Shown here one piece after another: positions 1 through 11,078 of a stretch of 64,000 nt of DNA (its first letter is position 1; every line of letters starts with the position of its first letter). Source of the stretch: Zychaea mexicana (taxonomy: Eukaryota > Mucoromycota > Mucoromycetes > Mucorales > Lichtheimiaceae); NCBI RefSeq assembly GCF_025766255.1, contig NW_026516716.1, forward strand, positions 233,402 to 297,401, in the 5' to 3' direction. The notes under the pieces were generated by a model. It was not told the origin of the DNA and made no database searches. It saw only the letters and a program-made list of their open reading frames with translations. Both the position numbers and the translations under genes were made by a program.

Positions 1-71
1 TCCAAGTTGGTACATATCACAGTACAATTAGTAATGTACAATCCTCCCCAATCCTCATCTTTTCAATATAC

Positions 72-988
72 CTCAAAGTTTGAATAAAGCTCGTTATCAA
101 TGAATTCAGACACGCCGATTTCCTTGACGTTTGTATCCGTAAATGATACGCCAACAGTCTATACACATTCACATACGTTAAAAAAATCCCACTTCCTCAA
201 GCACAGTAAAGTACATAATCCTTTCTAACCTTTGTGTCCGTTGTAGCGCTTAATTTGACAGCCATCACTACCGGTGATGTTGTCATGCTCGAGTTCAAAA
301 ACAACAAATCCTCAACATCCTGAAGGTTGCCCGGAGAAGCTTTTTTTGATATCTTCCACTGGCCTTTGCTCGATGTCCATATTTCAACCTTGATTTGCTT
401 ATTGAGCAACGCATCGCGTAAAAATGTTTCTGCCACGGTGCTGCCTATTGCCGTTGTTGCTAGTTGCCCTTGGCTGTCTATGATTTATTTAATATGTCAT
501 GAGTATTCTTTTTCCATCGTTCAGCAATACCAGCGTCTTAACAGGTATCTACAATAGCAAAAAGGTTTATTACTACCTCCCCAGAACTTGATTACTGAAG
601 TGGTTTTATATACATGGTGTGCCATGTACTGCGCGTCTTCTGCATGGACTGTGTAGTATGGTTTTTGGTTGGCGTCGCGTTCGAAAAACCGAATGGTTCC
701 TTCTTCAACCTAAAAAAAAGTACCAATGTGTGTGAGAGCCTGTACATGTTTTTTGAGGAGCGTTAGCTGAATGGCCCAATTGTATATTTACGTCCGGCAA
801 TGATCGGTAAAACTTGACAAAGCTGCGTTGTTCTCCAGTTTCTAGAATTGCAAGAGAGATTCCGTAATACATTGAGTATTTCTTGCACTCGTAACGTTTA
901 TTTTGCAAGAAAAAACGGATAGCTATTATTAACGTATATACCGCGTACCAATATCAGGAATATCTTCTTTTGTAGCAGGTGAGCTCAT
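72..988 (-). CDS. MSH2: DNA mismatch repair protein MSH2, N-terminal part (runs off window start)
   Basis: MutS-homologue subunit of MutS-alpha/beta, which recognises mismatches in nuclear DNA. Five exons can be read: 949-988, 792-841, 577-709, 230-477 and 72-158, with phases that join cleanly. The protein starts [12 protein letters not shown] and continues with [36 protein letters not shown] and [14 protein letters not shown], which follow the MutS domain I and connector of MSH2 in order. The rest (lever, clamp, ATPase) lies beyond base 1, with a donor GT just below base 72. The start ATG at 988 opens a 40-nt first exon and is the only one that keeps frame into exon 2. The gene is divergent from the acyltransferase at 2447. 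Its upstream region carries MluI-box and E2F-like sites. Identification is strong; exon edges are by eye. Confidence 0.93.
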
Positions 989-2446
989 GTTCGTTATAGT
1001 CTCTTAGCGTTTGAGGCTAAAAAAATAAAAGTGTCAAAGCAGGTGTGGTCGACGACGTGTCGGGATTAAATCAGGAACGCGTTTATTTTGGTTCCGACAA
1101 CGCGGGAAACGCGGTGACACGTCAAGTTTCTGACGCGTTTGCACCAAACATTTTCGCATTCGATAGTATCAAGCTTTAATGGACGTTGTATACAGTACCG
1201 TAATAGTATGCTGCACATACAGGTCGATACATTCACGCACCGGGGTTTTTTTTCGTGATCTTACTGCTCGTATGTCAGTATCAAAAAGCTCTGCAGTTCA
1301 AACAAGTGCTTTAGTTCATAACCAGGTCCCACCGACAAATAGAAAAGGAGACAGTTCATATAAGGCGAAGAGAATGGCTCGACTGGAAGTTAAAAAAAAG
1401 AAAAAGAGATTGACGGCGGCAATAAACAATGACAACAGTGGACCATAAAGCGAGCAGATAACAGCTTGGTGTGGTGCTCTTAGCCGGCATGGCACTTTGA
1501 AGAAATATAGCATCCGTTTCCAAGGATGAGCCAACGAGGAGGCGACACACATTAGCATCCCACCGGTGCCTTTGTTTTATAGTGCTCCGCAAAAATAAAC
1601 AGAATCTTTAACTCGTAATGTGAGCTGTCTCACTCTTGATCCTGCAAAGTTCGATCCCTTAAAATATAGTGCCTCAATCAAGTGCCCAAGCAAGCATTGG
1701 AGGTTGAAGCAATTACAAGTGAGAGACAGACAGACGCCTTTGGCAAGATGACGGATCTTGTCAGCATTGATGCTTTTTAAGCAGGAATACATGCCCTTTT
1801 ATCAAGAATTTGGCATCATACTTCTTTGGTTCTTCGTCTTCTTCGTAGCCACCGACCTGTATGTATCTTGAAAATGGTGGGCACTTGACAGAAACCATTG
1901 ATCATGTATTGAAGCCCACTAATAAAAGCGAATGATGCACTGTATATAAGCAACAGCCTTAGAGCACAGCAGCAAATGCTGTGTATATGATATTGTTACC
2001 AAAGGAGGAAGATGGAGGCAGGAAGATTCCAGGATGTGTGGCAAAGGAACTCAGCTCGAATGAGGGCTGTATCATTTTCACATGGTAATAAATAACAACA
2101 GACGATTTCAAATAATCCAAATTTGTGCCAACGATTATTTCGTAAGAGCCTCGAGTGTGATCCTTGTTCACGGCCTTTCGCTTTTTTTCTTTTCTTGCTT
2201 TTTTGTAGCATGCCACAAATAAGTAAGTCGCCTAGAAGTGAGTATTGCGTGAACAAGTGGGTAATGATACACACACGGGTGAGAGATAAAAAAGGGGGGG
2301 TGGTAGAACAGAAATAACATTGCAAATTCAATGACAGTTTCAACTAATCCATTGTTATATATTTGCGACGCTTTTTTGCTTCAGATACGACATTGACTCG
2401 AATTCATTGGGCAGCATGGGCTGTCTTTCCCGTGGCATTGTCTGCA
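989..2446. other. Divergent intergenic region, MSH2 / acyltransferase
   Basis: About 1.46 kb with no gene I can support. It includes the MCB/E2F cluster next to MSH2. On the minus strand near 1780-1860 a short open stretch reads GGYEEDEEPKKYDAKFLI before a stop. It looks protein-like but has no start, no recognisable family and no clear splice partner. A lysine-rich 60-codon plus-strand ORF from 1272 is compositionally biased and was not called. Confidence 0.4.
1077..1138. promoter_or_regulatory. MCB (ACGCGT) pair plus E2F-like site upstream of MSH2
   Basis: Two exact MluI boxes ACGCGT lie at 1077-1082 and 1133-1138, about 90 and 145 bp upstream of the MSH2 start. Between them, at 1101-1109, is CGCGGGAAA, which on the other strand is TTTCCCGCG, a match to the E2F consensus. 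In budding yeast MCB boxes bound by MBF drive G1/S expression of replication and repair genes. The clustering next to MSH2 suggests the same control; binding itself is inferred. Confidence 0.6.
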
Positions 2447-3631
2447 ATGTTACGAAAACACGGCGGATTCTACTACTATCGAACCACGACACAAATATTC
2501 GCTTTAGCATTCTGTGCACTTTACGGTGTCTTTGCATCATTGTCATTGCCTCTCGTTGGCAAGCGACATCTCATCAACTGGTCGGTGGCTCGGTTGTACT
2601 ATCATATGGCAGGCTATTTAACGGGAATTTCGGTATCCATTGAGGGCAAGGAACACTTGGACTCGAAGCGTAGTGCCGTCTATGTCGCAAATCATCAAAC
2701 CAGTATGGATATCTTGTTCATGGCAAGTGTGTTTCCCAAAGCAACCTCTGTTGTTGCCAAGAAGGCACTCAAGTATTATCCATTCTTGGGCTGGTTCAGT
2801 AAGTGGTCCTTATATGTGTTTCATAGTTTCTTTTGCTGATATGTCAATCCGCTACTTTTTATATCACTAGTGACCTTGAGCAAGGCTATTTTCTTGGATC
2901 GTAAGAACCGTGACAGCGCCATCAAGGAAGCAAAGCAGGCTGCATTGGATATTCATAAAAAACAGGCAAGGAAGGGATTATCAAACGTGTGAAAAATAAG
3001 TGTGCGGGGAGAAGAAATACATCTATAAAGGGCAATCAACTCATTTAGCATAATGCATGTGATTAAATAGACTAGCGTATGGCTTTTCCCTGAAGGTATC
3101 AACTTTAGAAGAAGACTTGATTTCTTTGATGGGTGGATTAGTGACCAACTGACGTGATTGCTTTGTTGATTTATTAGGCACTCGGGGTTACGCTTCGAAA
3201 TTGGATCTGTTGCCGTTCAAGAAGGGCGCCTTTTACATGGCTGTGCAGGCGCGTGTTCCTGTGGTACCTATTGTAATTGCTAACTATAACCATTTGTACG
3301 ACTTCACAGTCAAACGCTTCGACCCCGGCACCGTCAAGATCAAAGGTAAGGCGAAGGATGTTTTGATTTTCTTTTGAAGGATTGTTTTGCTCTGGTGCCT
3401 CGTTTATACACTTATACAAGAACCGCTTTTGTAATTTCTTTTCTCGTTCCAGTATTACCGCCAGTAGATACCTCCGAGATCGACGAATCTTCTGAATCAG
3501 TGGATAAACTTGCCTCCAATGTTCGAGAGATGATGTTGGCTACTCTCAAAGAAATCTCTATTCCTCCACCTGGCTCTATTAATCCTCCAGCATCACCACC
3601 TTCTACTGCGTCAGATAAAAAGTCGCATTAA
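2447..3631 (+). CDS. SLC1: 1-acyl-sn-glycerol-3-phosphate acyltransferase (LPAAT)
   Basis: Converts lysophosphatidic acid to phosphatidic acid in glycerolipid synthesis at the ER. Exons are 2447-2798, 2871-2965, 3071-3095, 3178-3345 and 3453-3631, giving 272 aa. PlsC motifs are present: NHQTSMD (H83 and D88 are the catalytic HX4D) and FPEGTR at about 155-160. The latter is rebuilt across the exon 3/4 junction. An N-terminal hydrophobic stretch (IFALAFCALYGVFASLSLPL) would be the membrane anchor. The second intron (2966-3070) begins GC rather than GT. The frame is open upstream of the chosen ATG, back to a likely acceptor near 2383, so an additional 5' exon is possible and the true N-terminus may be longer. 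The C-terminus ends in a Pro/Ser-rich tail. Confidence 0.9.
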
Positions 3632-4869
3632 GCATTCCTATATTTTCCTCCATTGTCATTCTCTTTATTCGATATTATTGTTATATTAATTCTTGATTCA
3701 ATATTTTATCCTACTGCATAGACATTATCATGAAACATATTGATGACTACACACGTGTTGCTTATTTTTTTCATGTTGCTAAACAGGCGAAGCTTGAAAT
3801 CACAGTAATCCAGCTTGTTGTTGAACACAGGAGCCACAATGTGTGCAAACGTTGCTCATTTCGTTTGAATAATAGCCTCATTGCTTTGGACCAGATACTA
3901 GTCGATCGTATAAACACTCAGGTTTATTCTTTTTTCCATCACCTTCTATTGCTATATTGTTAGCAACATTTCCTGCTATCATCAACAAACAGCGCGTTTC
4001 TGTGGAAAATGTAAACCCATTACTAGGTGAAATACCCGGTAATCGAGGCATATTTCCATTCAGATAACATAAAAAGCGACTTTGCTTTTAGTTTAGAGAT
4101 ACACGATCAACTGAATATGCTAAAGGTGAAAGAAAAAGTCCAGGATCTCGCAATGGCGATCGCTGTTGAAGCAGGGAGAGCGCGATTTTTAGTCACCGCT
4201 CTTGCAGCTTTCTCTCGATCTGTATATCAACATTATAATTCAAAAGCAGCGTTAGTAGAATGATCCCGTCTATTAATTTCCAGCGACAGACAGACGCATT
4301 ATCGTGTGTCACATGGAGATCTAATAGCAGTAATATTTAGCTTGCTTCTTCTTCTGCAGGTACAATTGGAATCAGGAACGGATTTTTGCTTATCCTTGGG
4401 AATGCACTGTGGTAGCTAGACAGCCCCATTGCCCACCCACCCACCCACCCCCCCCCCCGCGCGCACATACCCCGATCACACAACAACACACACGAACTTG
4501 TTCTCAGAGCATCCTGTATGTAGCCACACATAACACAAAATGCAACCCACACTAACTGCAAGCAAGAACGTTACACTAAATCAGCTTCAAGTGATGCTGA
4601 AAGTTATGTTATTTTTTTCCTTGTCCCACCCAAGATGGAAGAAACTTTTACTTTCCCACTCGGCTTCTTAATAGTATATACATCACAGTAGACACGACGT
4701 GAAAACGAACTGTTTCAACCTCTCCATACCTCTTTTCCCCTTTCCGTTTCTCTTTTCTCTTTTTTTTTTACCCGCATACCCTCTCCCTATTTCGTTCACT
4801 CACTCTTTTTATAAACAAAAGAAGTGGAACCAACATACCACGTTCTACACACTTGTTTAGCGATCGGCA
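3632..4869. other. Intergenic region with C-rich repeat
   Basis: Between the acyltransferase stop and the kinase start I see no supportable gene. Two plus-strand ORFs of 78-79 codons (3730-3963, 4027-4263) have no recognisable domains. A CCCA/C-run tract sits at 4432-4459, followed by pyrimidine-rich sequence leading into the kinase gene, and a TATA-like TATAAA at 4810-4815. Confidence 0.5.
4432..4459 (-). repeat. (CCCA)n/C-run tract, potential G-quadruplex on minus strand
   Basis: Repeated CCCA units run into an uninterrupted run of C. On the minus strand this gives at least four GGG runs separated by single bases, the classic intramolecular G-quadruplex pattern. It lies about 410 bp upstream of the kinase ATG. 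Confidence 0.6.
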
Positions 4870-6417
4870 ATGGGTGCCGTCTGCTGTTCTTCGAGCATCG
4901 ATTTCGCTAATGAAGGTGCGTCCAGTATCCCGATCTCTTGTATCTTTGTGTTTTCGCTAACTAACTATTTGAAAAAAAATGTAAATAATAGAGGTCCAAC
5001 TCAATCACTTTTACCTCATGCGCGCCATTGGCAAGGGCGCGTTCGGCAAAGTCAGAATCGTGCGACACAAAGAGTCAGGCAAAGAATTTGCACTCAAATA
5101 CATTAGCAAAGAAAGGTGCATTCAACGCAAATCGATCGGCAACATAATCAGTGAGCGACGATTACTCGAACGGATCGATTACCCGCTCATTGTAAACTTG
5201 CGGTATGCATTCCAAGATGACGAAACGCTGTTTATGGCTCTCGATTTGAAGCTCGGTGGTGACCTGCGGTTCTTATTAGAACGAATGCGGACACTAAGTG
5301 AGCTTCAAGTGCGCCACTACGTCGCCCAAATCGCGCTTTCTTTGAATTATCTCCACAAACGACGGATTGCTCATCGAGATATCAAGCCCGACAATGTCTT
5401 GCTCGACGAACGCGGCCACGCGCATTTATCCGATTTCAACGTGGCTGTGTCATTCTCGGATAAGAAGCCTCTCAGATGGTCGACGGCAGGTACCTTAGCT
5501 TATATGGCACCCGAGCTTGTGGGCAAGCAAGGGTACTCGACTTCAATCGATTGGTGGAGTCTCGGCGTCCTTGCGTATGAATTATTGTTTGGTAAGCGGC
5601 CATTCAAGGGCAAGTCAAATGATCAAACGATGGATTCCATACTGCACGATCCGTTACAGTTCCCTGAAAACGTGTATCAGATCGTATCAGAAGACTGTGT
5701 GAATGTACTTTCAGGGGTAAGTAATAAGAGTATCAAGAAGAGTGCAGTGACAATCGTCAAAACCAAACTTCCCCTCTCTGCCCATCGACGCATCTTATTC
5801 GCAAGAGAGAACAGGTTTTGTCCAAGATTGTTAATCAAAAGGCATGCTATGCTACACACAAAATTATAGTTACTCGAGAAATCGCCCATTCGTAGGCTTG
5901 GTGCCGAAAGCTTCCGAAACTTTAAAAGCCATCGTTGGTTTGCTGGCTTGGACTGGGACGCATTGGAAATGAAAACCGCTGTGCCGCCCTTTATCCCCGA
6001 TGTAAGTAGTATAGCAATCGAATCCAGAAACTGTTCTTGAAAAGAAGGGTCGTCTCGTGCGTGTATTATGTATGTGTTTCAAACAACATCCTAATCTTCT
6101 TTCTTGACACCTTACCACAGTCCAAAAGTTTGAACTTTGATGCAGTCCATGAAATCGAGGAAATCTTACTGGAAGAACCACCTTTGCGTACGGTTCGACG
6201 TGGAAGAAGCACTCAATCAGAGCATCATCCTGTCACCGAGGAAGCTCAATGGCGCCAGATGTTAGAGGATCGCTTCCTGTCTTTCGATTATCGAAAACGT
6301 CGTATGGCTGAGGAACGTATCAATCATCCATATAATCGAGGCTACATGGTGGTATCATCTACATCAACCACAATGGAAGACGATGAAGATGAGGATACGA
6401 CACTACGCAAAACATAA
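4870..6417 (+). CDS. STK32/YANK-family Ser/Thr protein kinase
   Basis: AGC-type kinase of 399 aa from exons 4870-4915, 4992-5716, 5870-6001 and 6121-6417. The kinase domain starts at the glycine loop GKGAFGKV (29-36), with the ATP lysine K51 in FALK, the catalytic loop HRDIKPDN (D145) and the metal-binding motif DFN (163-165) instead of DFG. DFN is the hallmark of the YANK/STK32 subfamily. GTLAYMAPE and DWWSLGVLAYELLFG follow. The C-terminal tail has FIPD and a glutamate-rich EIEEILLEEPPL stretch like the STK32 tail. The first exon encodes MGAVCC, a plausible N-myristoylation plus palmitoylation signal for membrane attachment. Substrates are unknown. The gene converges on the exchanger gene, whose stop is 204 bp away. 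Confidence 0.93.
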
Positions 6418-6620
6418 AACGAAAGAATACCCCCACCTCCTTGTACGGTTAATGCAGCCCAACTGTTGCTATATCATCCTCATACACACACTCACATATT
6501 ACATTTTTCCACATTTATCAATTCATACCAAAGATCAACATCAGCTCTGTTTACACTCATTTTCTGAGAAAAAAACACGTATAATATAAAAATATATATA
6601 AAATATTGCAGAAAGAAAAA

Positions 6621-9600
6621 CTATTTAAAAACATTACATTCAAGCAATACGTTGACAACGCAACAAGTGGAATAAACTATAATCATCCACCACCCAAGCT
6701 CCTTGTTGATGCAGTAATCGTTCAAGTTGACTACAATAAGCGTACTCAGCAGCACAGTGATTAATCCGCTGCATGACACCAAGATGGAAGGTGCCACATC
6801 TAATTCGTATGGATGTCCCGTTTTGAGTGCCTGATAAGCCGATGAGATTCCGATACCGAGCACCATATCTGTTCATGTTTTCATCGAGAACATGAATAAG
6901 TTATTGCATAAGCCTATCATCATTTTCTACGCCAGCAAAAGCAATATCCAGATAGTAACTTACTGAGTAAAGGTCCAGCATAGCATGCCGAAATGGCCAT
7001 CGTCGGAAATCCCATCTTTATAACATATTATTGAATGTCTAAGCTTATGTCCCCTTACTGTGATATGGGCAAATAGCAATATCTTCCTGTCCTCTTACCT
7101 TAGCAATTGCTGTGTTTGATACCAGATCGCCCACGCTGTTACCCTAAAGATAGCGAGTCAGTAAAATCATTGTTGTCGGAACCCCTCGACGTTCTCTTGA
7201 TTTTCCCTTGATTTAATTACCAGTGCAAAGATCGTCAATCCCATAATAGCATCACTGATACTCAAAATAGCACCAATAGCTTGCAACAAACCCACCATCG
7301 AATTGGCCAGCAAGAAAATCCAGTTCAACGCAATAACAAAGCCTCCGAACGATACCATCCAATGCCATTTGGGTGGCTGGTCTGCTGTGGTCTTGACAAG
7401 TATAATCGATGCCATCACACAGCCGATGCCGAAACCGATTAGAATGTAAACTCCAGGGATGAAGTCATTCACTACATGTCTCGGCTTTGTTAGCAAGATG
7501 TGATATTTCATCATTCATGATCATTGAGTTGAAACAGTGCATTACTTACGCCACATGACACCAAAGACAAATGTCGTGGCCATCACTGCTTGAGTAGCTA
7601 GTAGCCATCTGCACCATGGCATCATTGGGCCTTCCTCTTCTTCCAATATTATTCCATCTTCCTCCGGTAAAGACAGGTGATCATCCTCTGGACCGCCGCC
7701 ACTCAAGGGTGGCGGGGGCACGGGCAAGTAACCCTTGTCGGTAGAGACTCCATCAAGCAAGGCGTCCTCGGCAACCTCAATATCATACACTTGGACATCT
7801 TCAGCAACAGGCAGTGTCAATGTGAAAATCAACACAAGAGGTAAGGCTACCAATGAGCTGAACTTTGAAAATCTGGTCTTGGTTTGCCAGCCTTGTAACG
7901 TTGGAAACATGGTTTGAATAAAGTCCTCCCATGCAATACCAAAGGACCAATAGAGCGAAGCAATTTGCTTTTGGAAGCGGCTAGTGGATTTTTGGTGCTG
8001 GCGGTGGCGACCGTGCTGGTCATCGTCGTCATCGTCTTCGTCGTCCTCGTCACCGTCGTCATGATCGTCAGCAGTGATATTCGGGACGGCGATGGATAAT
8101 GGTTGATCTTCTGTTGGTTGTCGACCACCGCCCAATCGAATTTCAGGCACGACAGCAGGCTGCTTTTGCTGTTGATTGGCTGAGATATACGTAAAATAGT
8201 CTTCGGCCATACCTGTGCTGCTGTGTGTGCTGTCCGGAGTTGTTGCTGTCGTGCATTGATTGCTGTTGTTTATACTCTTATTTGTATTATTGGTATGATT
8301 ATTTCTTAAACCGGGAAAATTTGGAGTTAATCGGTCGCCGACGGTAGATGCTCTCGGACGGCCTCCTCCTGGTCTATATTGATGAAGAAGACCGTTGCTG
8401 TTGTTATTGTTGTTCTCCGAGTCGCTAGCGTTACTGTTACCGCCTCCTATCATCAGACCTCTCAATGAACCGTGCGACGGTGTGCCCCACATGGATTGAT
8501 GCGGCACCGATGTTTCGCGATGGCGATGCAAGGTTCCGCTCGTGCTTCCAGTCCTTCGAATCGTTGAAACCTGTTCCTGGAACTCGATGGCTCTATAAAT
8601 TGAGTTGCGGATACCCACACGTGGCGAGATGGCGTGGCGATAGAGCCGGGTGGATATCGATCCATTTGTGCTTGTCGTACGTGGTACACACAAGCCATCT
8701 ATGTGCAAGGATGATCGAAGCGAAGAGCCGGGTGACACAGGCCGAATGACATGTCCAAGATGGGATTCGTGAGATGAGAGCGAGTTATGTGACGAAAATC
8801 CATGCGATGGGATCGCGAGTCGGGGTGGCTTTCCATGTCTTACTACAGAAGCATTTCGTTTAGATGAAGCAGAGAGATAAAAGATTAGTGCTAGATACTG
8901 CGTCTAAAAAGAACTCACAAGACAGCACGCGGGGTCGTTTCTCCATAGAAACCACTTATGCTTTTCTCACCTTCCTGTTGTAGCAAGTGTGTTGCCTCTG
9001 TCAACTGATCTTCGATGTTACTGTGAACTGAGACCGGGAACGACTTGGACTCGAGCTTGGCTGGTGTTTCGGCGCCTGGAAATCGAAACGCACCAAATAC
9101 GACGACAAACACGTACGTAAGATAATAGGCAATCAGGGCGACGCCGTGGTACCAGAAAATGCGTCGGTGATAGACGATCCATGTCAGCATCATGATAGCA
9201 CCCGTGAGAAAGGAGGCGTCCCGCATAAACGTGATCCGCTTCGATTTGAAAGGTCGAATAATTCCCATTGATCCTGAAACGACTGATACGATGAAGAATG
9301 CTGCACCGATCAGCTCGCCGACCGCTAACGATCCAGCTCCACTGTCCATGGCACTAGCAGCCACGAGAAGTGCATGTAAGTCACAGTACACAGATGCATG
9401 CATTGTATCAGCCCGTGCAGTAGTTTTCTTTTTTTTTTTTTTAAAACAGCATCCCTGGTATATCCTCATTTTTCTCCTTCCTTCCCTCGCCATGCCAGCC
9501 CCTTCTCCCCTTTTGTCTTTCCATATGTTACCAAAAAGACGCATTTACCTAAAAGTGCTGAACAGATCTGGACTACCGTTACCAAATGCCAAGATGGTGA

Positions 9601-10478
9601 CACCCGCCTATAGAACATTCTTAGTTTCTGTCTTGTATAACGTTCTCACACGAACCATGCTTTCGGACAGTTGCAACTTGGAGGATATCGTCTGGAGATT
9701 CGGGCCTGGGGATGTGTGTAACTAGATACGTAAGCTTATCATCATTCAAGTGCCCACACACACCCTTGTTCGCATTTGGTGGTAGCAGTACATATCCTTG
9801 GAAACTTACAAAAGAAATCAGATGCAACAACACTGACGGCACCAAATAGCATCAGCAGACCCAGTATCTATATTTAAAAGCGCCAGTTAATGATATATGT
9901 ATATTAATACACAATGATGATGATGATGATGATGATGAGTGAACGATAGTGTGTATGCGGCACAGCACAAATAGGCAACCAAGTAACTAAAGCATATGCA
10001 CGCCCGTGCATAATATGCTTTTCCGGGTGCAATCACAACCAAACAAATACAAACAAGAAAGCAGCATTTCTTACCATGAGTGTCAACGAGATCGGTTTCC
10101 AAAGCTCTGAGCAATAATAGAAGGTCAAGTAAAATCGACTGAAGCCTTTACACGCCACTTGAACAAAACCACACTGGTCCTCGTGGGCTTCAAAATTAGA
10201 GCACTACATAGTAAGAACCGAAAATGGCTTTTTAGTGGGTGTGTTGTGTGTGTGTGTGTGTGTGGCGCAAAGAGCAGTAACCTTCACAAGATGTAGTACG
10301 CCGCACACCCAAGCAAACTGATACTTGCCTCCTTATGATGAGATGAGAACGGGTTGACGAGGCTTGCTGTTTCAACCTGGGTCGACGACAGCATAGCTGA
10401 CAATCGTACCAAGGTCGCAAGAGTAAGCACACCAACCACGATCTTTATGACAGAGCTTCTATTCGGTTGCACACCCAT
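6621..10478 (-). CDS. Sodium/calcium exchanger family protein (NCLX / YDL206W type)
   Basis: CaCA-superfamily cation exchanger, expected to move Ca2+ against Na+ or H+ across an organelle membrane. Eleven exons: 10329-10478, 10075-10203, 9810-9867, 9656-9705, 9549-9607, 8919-9353, 7550-8838, 7221-7471, 7099-7143, 6964-7015 and 6621-6868; 921 aa. Alpha-1 repeat: AGVTILAFGNGSPDLFSTF, then GAGSLAVGELIGAAFFI. Alpha-2 repeat: GNSVGDLVSNTAIAK, then MGFPTMAISACYAGPLLNM. A cysteine-bearing N-terminal segment (CSNFEAHEDQCGFV) resembles the NCLX ectodomain. Exon 7 encodes a very long loop rich in Ser, Asn, Asp and acidic runs. Intron 1 appears to use a GC donor (10328/10327). The exon 6/7 acceptor (AAG before ACATGG) is the least certain junction. 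Ion specificity cannot be read from sequence. Confidence 0.88.
9914..9938 (+). repeat. (ATG)n microsatellite in exchanger intron 2
   Basis: About eight uninterrupted ATG/TGA-phase trinucleotide units lying inside an intron of the minus-strand exchanger gene. Confidence 0.8.
10246..10264 (+). repeat. (GT)n microsatellite in exchanger intron 1
   Basis: Perfect GT dinucleotide run within the first intron of the exchanger gene. Confidence 0.8.
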
Positions 10479-10586
10479 TGCTGCCCATGTAAAACAAGTA
10501 GAATAGAAAGTAAAGAAGAAGGAAAGAAGAGGAAAAAAGGGATGATGCGCCTTTAATAAATTTTCAGGTCTCCCATCCTTCGCTTT

Positions 10587-10587
<1 letters not shown>

Positions 10588-10621
<34 letters not shown>
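10588..10621 (+). repeat. (CT)n microsatellite upstream of exchanger gene
   Basis: Perfect CT run of about 17 units, about 110-140 bp upstream of the exchanger ATG (10478), so probably in its promoter or 5' leader. On the transcribed strand it is a GA run. Confidence 0.85.
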
Positions 10622-10624
<3 letters not shown>

Positions 10625-10756
10625 TTCTCTTTGCACACATCATTTGTACATTTAAGAGCCCACCCCCCCTTTTTTTTTTTTACTTTTTACTTCTATGCAG
10701 CATCAAGCTGCGGTGGCGTACCTCTCGTACATGTCGGCAAATATCTGTTTGATGAT

Positions 10757-10788
10757 ACACACACACACACACTCTCTCTCTCTCTCTC
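10757..10788 (+). repeat. Compound (AC)n(TC)n microsatellite
   Basis: An AC run directly followed by a TC run in the spacer between the exchanger and RPL6 genes. The 10.48-11.08 kb spacer shows nothing else of note. Confidence 0.8.
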
Positions 10789-11078
10789 AGTTGAATGTGC
10801 ATATTACTTTACTTTACCCAGCCGTATCTCCTATCACTATCATCCCCAACTTTCTTTAGAATCGTTCGCCACCGCCTAGCTGTCCACTAGCTACTGCCAC
10901 TGTATAGCAGCTACATGTTCAAATATGATCTCCCACCGATTTACGTTAAACGTTAATAGTTGCATGTGACATACAAAACACAGGAATTTTTAAAAGATTT
11001 AAGGATGATGTTATGTTGTGTGGTTTCTCTCTCCATCTTTTTTATTATAGCAGTAAAAAAAAAAAGAAAGAAAAAAAA

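Noticed and set aside
1316..1592. Overlapping minus-strand ORFs of about 80 codons
   Set aside because: Low-complexity Phe/Leu readings antisense to a lysine-rich stretch; no motif, no splice context.
1640..1660. tRNA B-box-like GTTCGATCCC
   Set aside because: No A-box, acceptor stem or cloverleaf can be folded around it.
3730..4263. Two short plus-strand ORFs downstream of the acyltransferase
   Set aside because: No recognisable domain and composition like surrounding spacer.
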